64,000 nucleotides of DNA, taken from the NCBI RefSeq assembly GCF_031179145.1, contig NZ_JAPSIB010000001.1, positions 280,853-344,852 on the forward strand, given 5' to 3'. Source of the stretch: Brevibacterium sp. (GTDB lineage Bacteria > Actinomycetota > Actinomycetes > Actinomycetales > Brevibacteriaceae). Positions 7,813 through 16,391 of the stretch are shown here, piece by piece. Every line of letters begins with the position of its first letter. The first letter of the stretch is position 1. The notes under the pieces were generated by a model. It was given only the letters and a program-made list of their open reading frames with translations, ran no database searches and had not been told where the DNA came from. The position numbers were made by a program, and so were the translations under genes.

Positions 7813-8712
7813 ATGAAGCAGCAGCGCCTCGGCACCACCGGTCTTGATGTCAGCGATCTGGGTCTGGGGACCTTCGAGTGGGGCCACAGGGTGGATGCCA
7901 CGGTGGCGCAGACCCTCGTCGACGAGTTCGTCGCCGCTGGTGGCAACCTCGTCGAGCTGCCCAGTTCGGGAACCGGGGCCGCCACGATCTTCGGTCGGCT
8001 GAGTGTTCCCGCAGAGATCGTGCTGCTCGCCCGGGTGGGCGTGTCCATGAGTGAGACTTCCCACATCGAGGTCGGACTGGGGCGCTCACGCATCCTCGAC
8101 CAGGTGGATCGGCTGCTGGAGACCACGCGCCGCGACCACATCGACATCCTCGTCCTCGACGTCTTCGACGAGGTCGTCGAGAAGGAGGAGACCGCCTCGG
8201 CGCTTCACACCCTGCTGACGCTGGGCAAGGTCCGCTACGTCGCGGTCTCCCACCACTCCGGGTGGCAGCTGGCCGAGATGCGGCACATGCCGGTGCCCAT
8301 CAGCGCAGCGCTGGCCGAGTACTCGCTGCTCTGCCGGGACGCGGAGAGCGACCTCATGCCTGCCGCCGACTACGCCGGGGTCGGGCTCATCGCCGGCGCG
8401 AGCCTGGGCAGGGGAGTGCTGTCGGACAGGTACACCCGCGGCACCCCACAGGATTCGCGCGTCGCCGGAGAGCTCTCGGACTACGTCGGCGCCTACCTCG
8501 ACGACCGCTGCTCATCGGTGCTGGCAGGGGTGCGCAAGGCCGCGGCGGCGTTGGGAGTGAGCCCCGTCGACATCGCGCTGGCGTTCAATCGGCACCGGGG
8601 AATCACCTCGTCGCTGGTGTCGGCCAGGACTCCCGAGCAGCTGGCGACCCTCGTCGCCAGCGACGTCGAACTCGAACCGGAGATCTCCGAGGTGCTCGAC
8701 CAGATCTCCTGA
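7813..8712 (+). CDS. Aldo/keto reductase-like protein lacking the catalytic tetrad
   Basis: A 299-residue protein with the overall AKR pattern: the N-terminal RLGTTGLDVSDLGLGT strand and the C-terminal GVSPVDIALAFN and VSARTPEQL elements that bind NADP in the family. All four catalytic positions are changed. The DTAxxYG segment reads VELPSSG (Glu48, no Tyr), the ATK lysine is Arg74, and the histidine of LxLH is Asp. It may bind a nucleotide without reducing carbonyls. It is transcribed from a predicted leaderless promoter; neighbours are uppP and a small acidic protein. Confidence 0.82.
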   Translation: MKQQRLGTTGLDVSDLGLGTFEWGHRVDATVAQTLVDEFVAAGGNLVELPSSGTGAATIFGRLSVPAEIVLLARVGVSMSETSHIEVGLGRSRILDQVDRLLETTRRDHIDILVLDVFDEVVEKEETASALHTLLTLGKVRYVAVSHHSGWQLAEMRHMPVPISAALAEYSLLCRDAESDLMPAADYAGVGLIAGASLGRGVLSDRYTRGTPQDSRVAGELSDYVGAYLDDRCSSVLAGVRKAAAALGVSPVDIALAFNRHRGITSSLVSARTPEQLATLVASDVELEPEISEVLDQIS

Positions 8713-8731
8713 CCGGGCCGGTCCGCGGCGC

Positions 8732-9001
8732 TCAGTCCTCGTCGTCGTCAACGACGACGAAGTCGTCCTCGGGTTCCTCGTCCTCCCTGGCGTCCTCGAC
8801 GTCGTCGAAGAGCTCGAATGGGGTGACCTCGTCGAAAGCGGTGTAGATGGCGTCTTCGTAGATCTCGAATGCATCGGCCAGAGCCATGTAGGCGGCCTCT
8901 ACTCGGGGGTCTTCGTCTCCACTGCGGTGTGCGGATGCGGCGTAGTGCTCCCGCACTGCTTCGAGGAATGCGTCCAGGGCCTCACGAGGATCAGTGCTCA
9001 T
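8732..9001 (-). CDS. Small highly acidic protein, unknown function
   Basis: An 89-residue protein with a helical N-terminal half (residues 1-60) and a C-terminal tail made almost entirely of Asp and Glu, ending VVVDDDED. No signal peptide, membrane segment or cysteine. The start is supported by TACATT six bases upstream (leaderless). It lies divergent from the DUF3090 gene with 57 bases between start codons. I do not recognise a family. Confidence 0.72.
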   Translation of the reverse strand: MSTDPREALDAFLEAVREHYAASAHRSGDEDPRVEAAYMALADAFEIYEDAIYTAFDEVTPFELFDDVEDAREDEEPEDDFVVVDDDED

Positions 9002-9007
9002 GGGTCA

Positions 9008-9013
9008 AATGTA
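9008..9013 (-). promoter_or_regulatory. -10 element of the acidic-protein gene
   Basis: TACATT on the minus strand, six bases before the ATG at 9001. Confidence 0.45.
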
Positions 9014-9046
9014 TCCCAGGCAGGTTCGACATGTAAGTGTTTGAAC

Positions 9047-9052
9047 TAGGCT
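9047..9052 (+). promoter_or_regulatory. -10 element, leaderless start of DUF3090 gene
   Basis: TAGGCT, six bases before the ATG at 9059. Confidence 0.55.
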
Positions 9053-9058
9053 GGAGTC

Positions 9059-9622
9059 ATGGCAGCTTTGTACGATCACCCCACCCCGGATCGTTTCGTC
9101 GTCGGCACGATCGGACTGCCGGGGGAGCGAACCTTCCTTCTGCAGGCGAAATCGGAATCCGCCCTGACCACAGTGGTCGTGGAGAAGGAACAGGTGGAGA
9201 TCCTCGCCGACCGGATCACCGAGCTCCTCGACATGGTGATGATCAAGGACCCTGCCGCTCGGGTGCCCCAGACCGCGCTCGACGAGCGCATCGACAACGC
9301 CGGCCTCAACGTGCCCATCGACCCCGAGTTCCGGGTCGGAACGATGAGCCTGGGCTGGGACACCGTCGCCCACGAACTCGTCGTCGAATGCTTCGAACTC
9401 ACCGAGGAGGACGCCCAGGCCGGCACCTCGGCCGACCCCGATGACGATGAGGTCGAGCGCGAGGTGCTGAGGGTCGTGCTCGACGCCGCCGGCGCCCGCG
9501 AATTCGCCCGCCGCGCCGAGCAGGTCGTCTCTGCCGGACGCGGCGACTGCCCGTTCTGCTCGCTGCCGCTGGAGCCCGACGGCCACCTGTGCCCCCGCGC
9601 CAACGGGATCGCCCGGGCTTGA
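9059..9622 (+). CDS. DUF3090 family protein
   Basis: A 187-residue protein of the actinobacterial DUF3090 family (Rv2134c-like). The N-terminus has the conserved YDHPTPDRFVVGTIG. The C-terminus carries a likely zinc site, CPFC followed by GHLC, then PRANG. Function is unknown. It is always paired with the SCO1664-like gene, and here the stop overlaps that gene's start (TGATG). Co-conservation with mshC suggests a shared actinobacterial role, but this is inference. Confidence 0.9.
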   Translation: MAALYDHPTPDRFVVGTIGLPGERTFLLQAKSESALTTVVVEKEQVEILADRITELLDMVMIKDPAARVPQTALDERIDNAGLNVPIDPEFRVGTMSLGWDTVAHELVVECFELTEEDAQAGTSADPDDDEVEREVLRVVLDAAGAREFARRAEQVVSAGRGDCPFCSLPLEPDGHLCPRANGIARA

Positions 9623-10437
9623 TGCACGACGTGGTCGAGGACGTGCTGACGGCGGGTGCGTGCACGATCATGGGCACGATCCCCCGGGCGAGCAACGACA
9701 CCCGCCTCGTGGTGGTCGAGCACGGCGACCGGACTCTGCGTGCCGTCTACAAGCCCACCTCGGGGGAGAGCCCGCTGCGCGACTTCCCGCCGGGCAGCCT
9801 CGCGGGACGGGAGGTCGGGGCCTACCGGCTCAGCCGGCATCTCGGCCTTGACGTCGTCCCGCCGACCGTGGTGCGGTCGGACCTCGCCGCCGGTCCCGGA
9901 TCCCTGCAGGCCTATGTCGAGGACGCCGGGGACGACGCCTCCGTCGCCCTGACCGGCATCGAGGCCATCCCGCCGGGACACGCCCCGATGTTCGCCCTGC
10001 GCACCCCCGACGACCGGGACCTCGTGCTCTCCCATGAGACCTCGGAGGCACTGCGCCGCATCGCCTTCTTCGACCTGCTCGCCAACAACGCCGATCGGAA
10101 GGCTGGCCACATCATCCGCGGCAGCGTGCTGCCCGGGCTCGGGCGGAGGGGAGCCGACCCCGCCACCTACGGGATCGACAATGGCCTCACATTCCACGCC
10201 GAGGAGAAGCTGCGCACCGTGCTCTGGGGCTTCTCCGGATCGTCCTTCGGCGAGGACGAGGTCGATGCCCTCGACACCGTCGCCGGCATGCCTGAGACTC
10301 TGCGCACACAACTCGTTGAGTGCCTGTCCCAGGCGGAGGTCACCTGCCTGACGCGACGCGCCGCACGGCTCGCGGAATCGGGCTTCTGGCCCGAACCCTC
10401 CGAGGACCGGATGATCATCCCCTGGCCCCCGATCTAG
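9622..10437 (+). CDS. SCO1664 family protein (PI3/4-kinase-like fold)
   Basis: A 271-residue protein. It has a nucleotide-binding-like VYKPTSGE lysine, and a catalytic-loop-like segment [13 protein letters not shown] near the middle, followed by a metal-binding-like GIDNG motif. These resemble phosphoinositide-kinase/HipA-type kinases, and the family is annotated on that basis; no substrate is known. The ATG at 9622 overlaps the DUF3090 stop; a GTG at 9589 would extend it into that gene. Mycobacterial counterpart is Rv2133c. Confidence 0.86.
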   Translation: MHDVVEDVLTAGACTIMGTIPRASNDTRLVVVEHGDRTLRAVYKPTSGESPLRDFPPGSLAGREVGAYRLSRHLGLDVVPPTVVRSDLAAGPGSLQAYVEDAGDDASVALTGIEAIPPGHAPMFALRTPDDRDLVLSHETSEALRRIAFFDLLANNADRKAGHIIRGSVLPGLGRRGADPATYGIDNGLTFHAEEKLRTVLWGFSGSSFGEDEVDALDTVAGMPETLRTQLVECLSQAEVTCLTRRAARLAESGFWPEPSEDRMIIPWPPI

Positions 10438-10464
10438 GAAATGCCAAGCCGGGAGGGTCTCGGT

Positions 10465-10470
10465 TAGGCT
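10465..10470 (+). promoter_or_regulatory. -10 element, leaderless start of mshC
   Basis: TAGGCT, seven bases before the GTG at 10478. Confidence 0.55.
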
Positions 10471-10477
10471 GGGCTCC

Positions 10478-11737
10478 GTGAAGTCTTGGTCCGAACCCCC
10501 ACTCCCTCGAATCTCCAGCCCCGGCATCGTGCCCACCGTCTTCGACACCGGCAGCAGGGGCCCGCGAACACTCCAGGGCAACGGCTCCGCTGCCGGCCTC
10601 TATGTCTGCGGAATCACCCCCTACGACGCCACCCATCTCGGCCACGCCGCCACCTATGTGGCCTTTGACCTGCTCAACCGGGTATGGCGCGATGCGGGCA
10701 TCGACGTCGCCTACGTGCAGAACACCACGGACATCGACGATCCGCTGCTGGAGAGGGCGAATGAACGCGGGCTCGACTGGCGCGAACTCGCCGACGACCA
10801 GATCGAGCTCTTCCGCACGGACATGGAGGCGCTGCGCGTCCTCCCGCCCGACCACTACATCGGAGCCGTCGAGTCCATTCCGCAGGTCGTCACCGCCGTC
10901 GAGGACCTCGTCGCCGCCGGTGCCGCCTATGCGCTCGACAACGGCGACGTCTACTACCGGGTGTCCACCTCCGTCCAGCCGGCCTTCGGCAGCGTCAGCC
11001 ACGACGACCGGGCGACGATGCTGCGCCTCTTCGCCGAGCGCGGGGGAGACCCCGAGACACCGGGCAAGGACGACCCGCTCGACGCCCTGCTGTGGCGGGC
11101 CGCCCGTGACGGCGAACCGTCCTGGGACGGGGCGAGCCTCGGGCCCGGCCGGCCGGGCTGGCACATCGAATGCGCCGTCATCGCCGCCGACTACGTCGGG
11201 CTGCCGCTCGACGTGCAGGGAGGCGGCAGCGACCTCGTCTTCCCGCACCACGAGATGGGCGCCGCCCACACTGCCGCCTGGAAGCGGACCCCGCTGGCCC
11301 GCACCTACATGCACACCGGGATGGTCGGCTACCAGGGCGAGAAGATGAGCAAGTCGAAGGGCAACCTCGTGCTCGTCTCGAAGCTGCGCGAATCCGGCGT
11401 CGACCCGATGGCGATCCGCACGGTGCTGCTGAGCAACCACTACCGCAGCGACTGGAACTTCACCGAGGAGCTCCTCGCCACCGCTGAGAAGCGGCTGGCC
11501 GCCTGGCGCCACGCCGCGCAGTGCGAGTCGGAGTGCCGGGAGGGCCTGCGGGTCCACATCATCGGCCTCCTGCGCGAGGCCCTCGCCGACGATCTCGACG
11601 CCCCCCGGGCATTGGGCATCCTCGACGACTGGGCCGAGCACTACACGGACACACCGGTCCGCGACGACAGATCCGTCAGCGGCGACCGGGTCGCCGAGGC
11701 CGTCGACGCCCTGCTGGGCATTCGCCTGCTCGACTGA
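10478..11737 (+). CDS. mshC: Mycothiol ligase: cysteine--GlcN-Ins ligase
   Basis: A 419-residue class I aminoacyl-tRNA-synthetase-like enzyme. It joins cysteine to GlcN-inositol using ATP, the third step specific to mycothiol synthesis. Visible signatures are the HIGH-type HLGH after [10 protein letters not shown], the zinc-site cysteine in [15 protein letters not shown], and the KMSKS loop in [10 protein letters not shown]. Length and the short C-terminal domain distinguish MshC from CysS. Gene order next to DUF3090/SCO1664 and PAC2 is the conserved actinobacterial arrangement. Confidence 0.95.
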   Translation: MKSWSEPPLPRISSPGIVPTVFDTGSRGPRTLQGNGSAAGLYVCGITPYDATHLGHAATYVAFDLLNRVWRDAGIDVAYVQNTTDIDDPLLERANERGLDWRELADDQIELFRTDMEALRVLPPDHYIGAVESIPQVVTAVEDLVAAGAAYALDNGDVYYRVSTSVQPAFGSVSHDDRATMLRLFAERGGDPETPGKDDPLDALLWRAARDGEPSWDGASLGPGRPGWHIECAVIAADYVGLPLDVQGGGSDLVFPHHEMGAAHTAAWKRTPLARTYMHTGMVGYQGEKMSKSKGNLVLVSKLRESGVDPMAIRTVLLSNHYRSDWNFTEELLATAEKRLAAWRHAAQCESECREGLRVHIIGLLREALADDLDAPRALGILDDWAEHYTDTPVRDDRSVSGDRVAEAVDALLGIRLLD

Positions 11738-11758
11738 GACGTCGCCGGTCGGGGACGC

Positions 11759-12589
11759 CTACTTCTCGCGGCCGCGCTTGCGCAGATACCGCTCGAACTC
11801 CGCGGCGATCGCATCGCCGCTGGCCTCGGGCAGCTCGGTGGAGTCATTGAGCTGTTCGAGGCCCTTGACGAGCTCGGCCAGCTGCGGGTTGAGGGCGACG
11901 AGCTCATCGGCGCCGAGCTCCCAGGCCTGGCTCTCCTCCTCGAGCACCGGGATGTCGATCTCGAGTCCGGTGTGCGCCTCGACGGCCCGCGCGAGCGCCA
12001 GCTCCGCCTTCGGAGACGGCGAGTCCGTCAGGTAATCGGGGACGCCGACCCACAGGTTGATCGCCTGGATCCCATGCCAGGCGCATTCGACGCCGAGGAG
12101 GCCGAGGATGCCGATCGGACCGACGTAGCTGTTGATCTCGACGTGCAGATCGGCGGCGAGCCCGGCGTCCTCGGTATTGGCGACGACCGGCAGGGGCCGC
12201 GTGTGGGGGACTTCGGCATGGAGACCGCCGAGGAGGACGACCGCGTCCCCGACCGAGATCCGGCTGATGATCAGGGCGAGGAACTCGCGCCATTTGAGTC
12301 CGGGCTCGTGGCCGTGGATGACGGCGATCGGGATCCCCTCATGGGTGCCCCGGTGAACCTCGATGCCGGGCCAGGCGATCTTCGCCCGCCCGGTGTCGTC
12401 ACGGACGATCTCGGGCTCCGAGAACCGGAACTCGTAGAAGCCGTCGGTGTCGAGCAACTCGCTCTCGCCCAGCTGCCACACGTCGATGAGGTCCTTGACC
12501 AGCGAACTGGCGGCTTCGGAGGCGTCTGCGTCCTGGCCCTCGAAGGCGACGAACACGAGCGAGTGCGACCCTGATGGGAGAAAAGTCAT
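11759..12589 (-). CDS. PAC2 family protein
   Basis: A 276-residue protein with the PAC2 (proteasome assembly chaperone-like) fold: EGQDADASEAAS near the start, then HGHEPGLKWREF and VLLGGLHAEVPHTRP. The C-terminal 40 residues are acidic and end in a basic patch. Bacterial PAC2 proteins have no proven function; this one (Rv2125-like) always lies in the mshC-proteasome block. Its start is divergent from a HAD phosphatase with only 22 bases between start codons. A -10 TAATCT six bases upstream predicts a leaderless mRNA. Confidence 0.9.
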   Translation of the reverse strand: MTFLPSGSHSLVFVAFEGQDADASEAASSLVKDLIDVWQLGESELLDTDGFYEFRFSEPEIVRDDTGRAKIAWPGIEVHRGTHEGIPIAVIHGHEPGLKWREFLALIISRISVGDAVVLLGGLHAEVPHTRPLPVVANTEDAGLAADLHVEINSYVGPIGILGLLGVECAWHGIQAINLWVGVPDYLTDSPSPKAELALARAVEAHTGLEIDIPVLEEESQAWELGADELVALNPQLAELVKGLEQLNDSTELPEASGDAIAAEFERYLRKRGREK

Positions 12590-12595
12590 GCTTCA

Positions 12596-12605
12596 AGATT
12601 ACGCT
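12596..12605. promoter_or_regulatory. Overlapping divergent -10 elements (PAC2 and HAD genes)
   Basis: Minus-strand TAATCT (12596-12601) and plus-strand TACGCT (12600-12605) share two bases. Each lies six bases before its start codon (12589 and 12612). Both mRNAs would begin at their start codons. Confidence 0.55.
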
Positions 12606-12611
12606 GGAATC

Positions 12612-13271
12612 ATGACGAACCCTGCTGCGATCCTCTGGGATATGGACGGAACCCTTGTCGACACGGAACCGTACTGGATCGAGGCCGAGATCGAGCTGAT
12701 GCGCGCTCACGGACTCGACTGGACGAAGGAGCAGGGACTGCAGTTCGTCGGCAACGACCTGCTCACCTCGGCGGGGATACTGCGTGCCGCGGGCCTCGAC
12801 CTGGCGCCCGAGACCATCGTCGAGACGCTGCTCGAGAAGGTGATCGAGCGGGTCCGCGTCGCGGTGCCGTTCCGCCCCGGGGCGCTCGAGTTCCTCGCCG
12901 CCGCACGGGCCGAGGGCATTCCCTGCCTCCTCGTCACCGCGTCCTACCGGAGCCTCGCCGAGGCGGTTGTGGCCTCCTGCCCGGCGGGCAGCTTCGACGG
13001 CATCGTGGCGGGCGACGAGGTCAGCGCCGGAAAACCCGCTCCCGAGCCCTACCTCAAGGCCGCGGCGATGCTCGGTCTCGACCCCGGCGACTGCGTGGCG
13101 TTCGAGGACTCCGTGCCGGGCCTGACCAGTGCCGAGGCCGCCGGGACCATCGCCGTCGGGATCCCGCACCTGGTCGAGCTCGAACCGATTCCCGGCCGCC
13201 ACCTGTGGCCGAGCCTCGCCGGGCGCACCATCGCCGACCTGCGCGGACTCAGGTCCCGACTATCCGTGTGA
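12612..13271 (+). CDS. HAD-superfamily phosphatase, beta-phosphoglucomutase-like subfamily
   Basis: A 219-residue hydrolase with the HAD motif I DMDGTLVDTEP (nucleophile Asp in DMD), motif II Thr in VTAS, the Lys in SAGKPAPEPY and motif IV FEDSVPGL. These are typical of phosphatases acting on small sugar phosphates. Leaderless start at 12612 is supported by TACGCT six bases upstream. Its 3' end overlaps the convergent RecB-like gene by 23 bases. Substrate is unknown. Confidence 0.9.
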   Translation: MTNPAAILWDMDGTLVDTEPYWIEAEIELMRAHGLDWTKEQGLQFVGNDLLTSAGILRAAGLDLAPETIVETLLEKVIERVRVAVPFRPGALEFLAAARAEGIPCLLVTASYRSLAEAVVASCPAGSFDGIVAGDEVSAGKPAPEPYLKAAAMLGLDPGDCVAFEDSVPGLTSAEAAGTIAVGIPHLVELEPIPGRHLWPSLAGRTIADLRGLRSRLSV

Positions 13272-14058
13272 TCTCCGGAGTGGCAGGGGCGGTGTTGCCC
13301 CAGGCCGGGCACAGCGGCTTGAAGCTGCACCAGCTGCACAGCGGTGACTTCCGCGGCCGCCACCGGTCGGTCTCGGCGGCCGCGATGATGTCCTTCCAGA
13401 TCGCAGCGATCTCGAACTCGGTGCGTTCGAGATCAGCAGGCGTCGGGTGCAGCTTGAGCACACTGCGCGAGCCGAGGTACATCAGCTGCAGGGTGTGGAC
13501 CAGATCGCCGGAGAGCCGATACTCGACAAGGGCGTAGAAGCCCATCTGGAACTTCGCCTCCTGACCGTACTGGGGCTTCGGCTGCTTGCCGGTCTTGTAG
13601 TCGACGAGGCGCTTCTCCCCGCCCGGGGCGACGTCGACGCGGTCGATGAAGCCACGCAGCTCGAGGCCGTTGTCCAGGGTCGTCGACACGTACTTCTCCG
13701 TCTGCGCCGGCTCCAGGTGCTCGGGGAACTCGAGAGCGAAATAGGACTGGAGCAGCGCCCTGGCAGATGTGAAGAATGTCTCCTTTTCGGCGTCATGGGC
13801 GAAGAGCTCGAGCACCGTCGGATCCTTCTCGATGAGCTCGGCCCAGGCCGGCATCAGCAACTGGTCGGCGGCGGGCTCGGTCCGCTCCTCGGCCGGAAGC
13901 GTGAAGAGCCTCTCGAGGACGGAATGGACCAGCGTTCCTTTGAATGCGGCCAGGGACGGCGGCTCCGGGAGCCGGTCGATGCTGCGGAACCGGAACTTCA
14001 GCGGACACTGCCGGAAGTCGTTCGCGCGGGAGGGTGAGAGACTGCTGAGCTCGGCCAT
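13249..14058 (-). CDS. RecB-family (PD-(D/E)XK) exonuclease-like protein with Fe-S cluster motif
   Basis: A 269-residue Cas4/RecB-type nuclease domain. The motifs are RGFIDRVD and LVDYKTGK (catalytic Asp and Lys), the GxxVHxxLE motif in GTLVHSVLE, and four cysteines for a 4Fe-4S cluster: FRQCP near residue 18 plus CSWC and LCP at the C-terminus. It is the stand-alone form (Rv2119-like) found in the actinobacterial proteasome neighbourhood; a role in DNA repair is inferred. The leaderless start is supported by TAGAGT six bases upstream. Confidence 0.9.
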   Translation of the reverse strand: MAELSSLSPSRANDFRQCPLKFRFRSIDRLPEPPSLAAFKGTLVHSVLERLFTLPAEERTEPAADQLLMPAWAELIEKDPTVLELFAHDAEKETFFTSARALLQSYFALEFPEHLEPAQTEKYVSTTLDNGLELRGFIDRVDVAPGGEKRLVDYKTGKQPKPQYGQEAKFQMGFYALVEYRLSGDLVHTLQLMYLGSRSVLKLHPTPADLERTEFEIAAIWKDIIAAAETDRWRPRKSPLCSWCSFKPLCPAWGNTAPATPEITRIVGT

Positions 14059-14064
14059 GGACCC

Positions 14065-14070
14065 ACTCTA
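14065..14070 (-). promoter_or_regulatory. -10 element of RecB-like nuclease gene
   Basis: TAGAGT on the minus strand, six bases before the ATG at 14058. Confidence 0.5.
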
Positions 14071-14123
14071 GCGAGTCGGTCTGACACGGCGAGACGTGAC
14101 GGAATCTCGCCTCCGAGCACTGC

Positions 14124-14129
14124 TAGGCT
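14124..14129 (+). promoter_or_regulatory. -10 element of site-2 protease gene
   Basis: TAGGCT lies 38 bases before the start. The leader carries a good AGAGGA ribosome site at 14153-14158. Confidence 0.45.
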
Positions 14130-14167
14130 TGAGAACTCCCGACCCCGAATCAAGAGGACTTCCTTCG

Positions 14168-15328
14168 ATGGCCGCGAAAAATCACCTGACCGGTGCCTCC
14201 TCGGGCTTGCGCCTGGGGACAGTGCTGGGCGCCCCGGTGATCCTGGCGTGGTCCTGGTTCCTGGCCGCGATCGTCATCACGATCCTGTTCGCCCCGTGGC
14301 TCAACTCGGTGCGCCCGGACCTGGGCGCGTGGGCCTGGCTGGTCGCCTTCGCCTATGCCGTGCTGCTGTTCTTCTCCGTCTTCCTCCATGAGCTCGCCCA
14401 CGGTGTGGCCGGTCAGTTCTACGGGCTGAAGGTCGCGGCGATCGAGCTCAACATCTGGGGCGGGTTCACCCGCTTCGAACCGCAGGTCGACAACCCCCGC
14501 GACCGGGCGGCGTGGACGAGCTTCGTCATCTCCATCGTCGGCCCCATCGTCAATATCGTCCTCGCCCTGCTCGGCTGGTGGGCGCTGAGCGCGGTTCCAC
14601 AGGCCTCGGTCGGGTGGCTGCTGCTCATCGCCGTCACCTTCGCCAACGTCGCGCTCGGCGCGATCAATCTGCTGCCGGGCATCCCGCTCGACGGCGGGTG
14701 GGCGCTGCAGGCGCTGATGTGGCGTCTGACCGGTTCGCAGTACATCGGCACGATCGTCGCCAGCTGGGTCGGCCGGATCATCGCGGTCGGCTTCATCGGC
14801 TGGTCGCTGATCACACCGCTGCTCGCCGGGGAGCGCCCCGACCCGCTGACCGTGGCGTGGATGTCGCTGATCGCGATCATGCTCTGGTTCTCCGCCGGCG
14901 ACGCCGCCACCCACGCCAAGCGGGCCCGCAAGATGGAGACCTACGACCTGTCCCAGGTGGTCCAGCCGGCGATCGCGGCGACCTGGGACGCGGACCTCGC
15001 CGACACCCTTGACTACGCCAACACGCTGGGCAATGCGAAGGAGCGGACCCTGATCGTCGTCCTCGATCAGAAGGGACTGCCCTTCGGCCTCGTGGACCGT
15101 CATGCTGCAGCAAGGAGGCTCAGCGATTCTCTTGCGCAGGTTCCCGCGGGAGAGGTCGCCCGCCCCCTCGGCGGCTGGATCGGCGTGCCCAAGGACATCA
15201 CCGCCCCGCACCTGCTCGAGTCGCTGACCCACCGCCCGAAGGCCCAGTTCTGCCTCGTGATGGACGAGAACACCCTGGTGGGAGTCATCGACCTGCAGGA
15301 GTTCTTCGACGAGCTTCTCGCCGCCTGA
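14168..15328 (+). CDS. M50 site-2 protease with CBS-like domain
   Basis: A 386-residue membrane zinc protease. The HExxH motif is in FLHELAHGVAG, and the second metal site in LLPGIPLDGGWAL (NPDG-like, with the Asp). Six or so membrane segments lie in residues 15-235, followed by a cytosolic C-terminal CBS-like region (about 270-386). Such proteases cut membrane-bound regulators within the bilayer; the CBS part may sense nucleotides. The start follows AGAGGA by 9 bases. Target unknown; position upstream of trmI-mpa is conserved in actinobacteria. Confidence 0.9.
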   Translation: MAAKNHLTGASSGLRLGTVLGAPVILAWSWFLAAIVITILFAPWLNSVRPDLGAWAWLVAFAYAVLLFFSVFLHELAHGVAGQFYGLKVAAIELNIWGGFTRFEPQVDNPRDRAAWTSFVISIVGPIVNIVLALLGWWALSAVPQASVGWLLLIAVTFANVALGAINLLPGIPLDGGWALQALMWRLTGSQYIGTIVASWVGRIIAVGFIGWSLITPLLAGERPDPLTVAWMSLIAIMLWFSAGDAATHAKRARKMETYDLSQVVQPAIAATWDADLADTLDYANTLGNAKERTLIVVLDQKGLPFGLVDRHAAARRLSDSLAQVPAGEVARPLGGWIGVPKDITAPHLLESLTHRPKAQFCLVMDENTLVGVIDLQEFFDELLAA

Positions 15329-15359
15329 GCCGGGGTTCTTAGGTCAGCCTTGCTCGGCG

Positions 15360-15365
15360 TAGAGT
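15360..15365 (+). promoter_or_regulatory. -10 element of trmI-mpa operon
   Basis: TAGAGT, nine bases before the ATG at 15375, so the leader would be at most two or three bases. Confidence 0.5.
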
Positions 15366-15374
15366 AGGACCATC

Positions 15375-16391
15375 ATGACTGAGTCAACCCAGACGCAACC
15401 CGCACGCGCGCTGAGCGCAGGGGAGAAGATCCAGCTCACCGACCCCAAGGGGCGCATGCACACGATCGTGCTCGCCCCGGGCGAGGTGTTCCACACGCAC
15501 AAGGGACTGATCCCGCACGAGGACATCATCGGTCGCCCCGAGGGCATCGTGGTGACCAACACCGGCGGCGTCGACTTCCAGGTCTTCCGCCCCCTCTATG
15601 AGGACTTCGTCCTGTCCATGCCGCGCGGGGCCGCCGTCGTCTATCCCAAGGACGCCGGACTCATCGTCGCCCTCGGCGACATCTTCCCCGGCGCATGCGT
15701 CGTCGAAGCCGGTGTCGGCTCCGGCGCCCTGTCGATCGCCCTGCTGCGGGCCGTCGGAGACCGGGGACGCGTCCACTCGTTCGAGCTGCGCGAGGAGTTC
15801 GCGCACATCGCCGGCGGCAACATCGCGGACTTCTTCGACGGCCGGCCAGCGAACTGGGACGTCACCGTCGGGGATCTCGCCGAGGCGCTGCCGCAGGCCC
15901 ATCCCGACGGCACGGTCGACCGGGTCGTCCTCGACATGCTCACTCCCTGGACCACGCTCGAGTCGGTGACTCGGGCCCTGGCCCCCGGCGGCGTCGTCAT
16001 CGCCTATGTCGCCACCGTCCCGCAGCTCTCCCGGTTCGTCGAGGCCCTGCGCGCCAGCGGCAGCTACAGCGAACCGCAGTCGATGGAATCGATGGTCCGC
16101 GGCTGGCATGTCGACGGTCTGGCCGTGCGACCCGATCACCGGATGATCGCCCACACCGGCTTCCTCATCACCGCCCGTCGGATGGCGCCGGGAGTCGCAC
16201 CCCTGGAGAAGAAGAAGCGACCGCAGGGATCGCCCGCCTCATCCGAGGACGTCGAGGCCTGGACCGGCCCCGAGGTGACGGAGGAGGCCATCGGCACCCG
16301 GACCGCAACCGGCAAGAAGCTGCGCCGCGTGATGCGCGAAGCGGGCAAGCGTTTGAACCGAGAGTTCCCGACCTCGAAGGAGGACCAGTGA
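15375..16391 (+). CDS. trmI: tRNA (adenine-58-N1)-methyltransferase
   Basis: A 338-residue SAM-dependent enzyme that makes m1A58 in the tRNA T-loop. The SAM-binding motif I EAGVGSGALS, the later LDMLTPW catalytic motif and the N-terminal small domain with HTHKGLIPHEDIIG are typical of TrmI (Rv2118c). The C-terminal 55 residues are a basic extension. The stop overlaps the mpa start (GTGA), so the two are co-translated. That pairing is conserved in actinobacteria; a functional link to the proteasome is not established. Confidence 0.94.
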   Translation: MTESTQTQPARALSAGEKIQLTDPKGRMHTIVLAPGEVFHTHKGLIPHEDIIGRPEGIVVTNTGGVDFQVFRPLYEDFVLSMPRGAAVVYPKDAGLIVALGDIFPGACVVEAGVGSGALSIALLRAVGDRGRVHSFELREEFAHIAGGNIADFFDGRPANWDVTVGDLAEALPQAHPDGTVDRVVLDMLTPWTTLESVTRALAPGGVVIAYVATVPQLSRFVEALRASGSYSEPQSMESMVRGWHVDGLAVRPDHRMIAHTGFLITARRMAPGVAPLEKKKRPQGSPASSEDVEAWTGPEVTEEAIGTRTATGKKLRRVMREAGKRLNREFPTSKEDQ

